NCBI GenBank assembly: GCA_041690535.1
Contig: JAWLHA010000128.1
Coordinates: forward strand, 1 to 6,210
DNA from: JAWLHA01 sp041690535
Lineage (GTDB): Bacteria; Pseudomonadota; Gammaproteobacteria; Thiohalomonadales; Thiohalomonadaceae
Reading direction: 5' to 3'
Length of the DNA stretch: 6,210 nt
Below the pieces are notes generated by a model. That model saw only the letters and a list, made by a program, of their open reading frames with translations. It was not told the DNA's origin and ran no database searches. Shown piece by piece: positions 6,180-6,210 of the stretch (the stretch's first letter is position 1; each line of letters begins with the position of its first letter). Both the position numbers and the translations under genes were made by a program.

Positions 6180-6182
6180 GGA
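6116..6182 (-). repeat. Right copy of the 67-bp inverted repeat
   Basis: Reverse-complement partner of 36-102, 60 of 67 bases identical, no gaps. Seven substitutions are scattered and include both transitions and transversions on either strand, so they do not show the adenine-specific pattern of a diversity-generating retroelement. Sequence outside the 67 bp is unrelated on both sides. Confidence 0.85.
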
Positions 6183-6210
6183 TTGGTGCAAGGACGCACT
6201 TATGCCGCGG

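Noticed and set aside
36..6182. Template/variable repeat pair of a diversity-generating retroelement
   Set aside because: The copies are inverted, and the differences are mixed in type and not adenine-directed. There is no reverse transcriptase in the window.
5811..6210. Possible 5' end of a group II intron (GTGCG at 5811)
   Set aside because: Only the five-base motif fits. No recognisable domain V, maturase frame or exon-binding pattern was found, and the window ends before an intron-encoded protein would appear.
1..6210. CRISPR array, tRNA or rRNA genes
   Set aside because: No regularly spaced short repeats, and no recognisable tRNA or rRNA sequence was seen on either strand.

Overview
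The window is GC-rich (about 60%) and looks gammaproteobacterial. It pairs an oligopeptidase A gene (prlC) with a short-spaced downstream gene for a membrane-anchored bacterial SH3 protein, an arrangement I associate with Gammaproteobacteria. I cannot name a species.

Layout. Positions 1-187 hold a non-coding leader with an 11-bp-stem hairpin and one copy of a repeat. Positions 188-2712 carry two intact housekeeping genes on the + strand: prlC and the SH3-domain protein gene, 8 nt apart. From about 2750 to 5566 lies a stretch of damaged defence-type genes, nearly all on the - strand. Read in - strand order they are: a 46-codon 5' piece of a type I restriction hsdR gene; a Fic-domain gene broken by one extra base; a second, longer hsdR 5' part joined in frame to the 3' part of a YgjP-like (M48/DUF45) metallopeptidase gene; and the 5' third of what looks like a GIY-YIG-associated nuclease-family gene, frameshifted and cut off about 40 bp from the SH3 gene. 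One small + strand gene (4666-4836) lies between the two hsdR copies and runs into the 3' end of fic. Positions 5567-6210 contain no gene I recognise, only small hairpins and the second copy of the terminal repeat.

How it fits together. prlC and the SH3 gene are probably co-transcribed and functional. The - strand block looks like a type I restriction-modification locus reduced by deletion and recombination. There is no hsdM or hsdS here, the HsdR motor is missing, and Fic and the GIY-YIG-family gene are frameshifted. The fused HsdR-metallopeptidase frame nevertheless stays open for 464 codons and keeps both the nuclease-type residues and the HExxH zinc site. It could be a relic or a newly made hybrid protein.

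The two window ends carry an inverted repeat of 67 bp at 60/67 identity. Both copies contain the same ATG-started reading frame, so the block sits between two members of a dispersed repeat or small-gene family.
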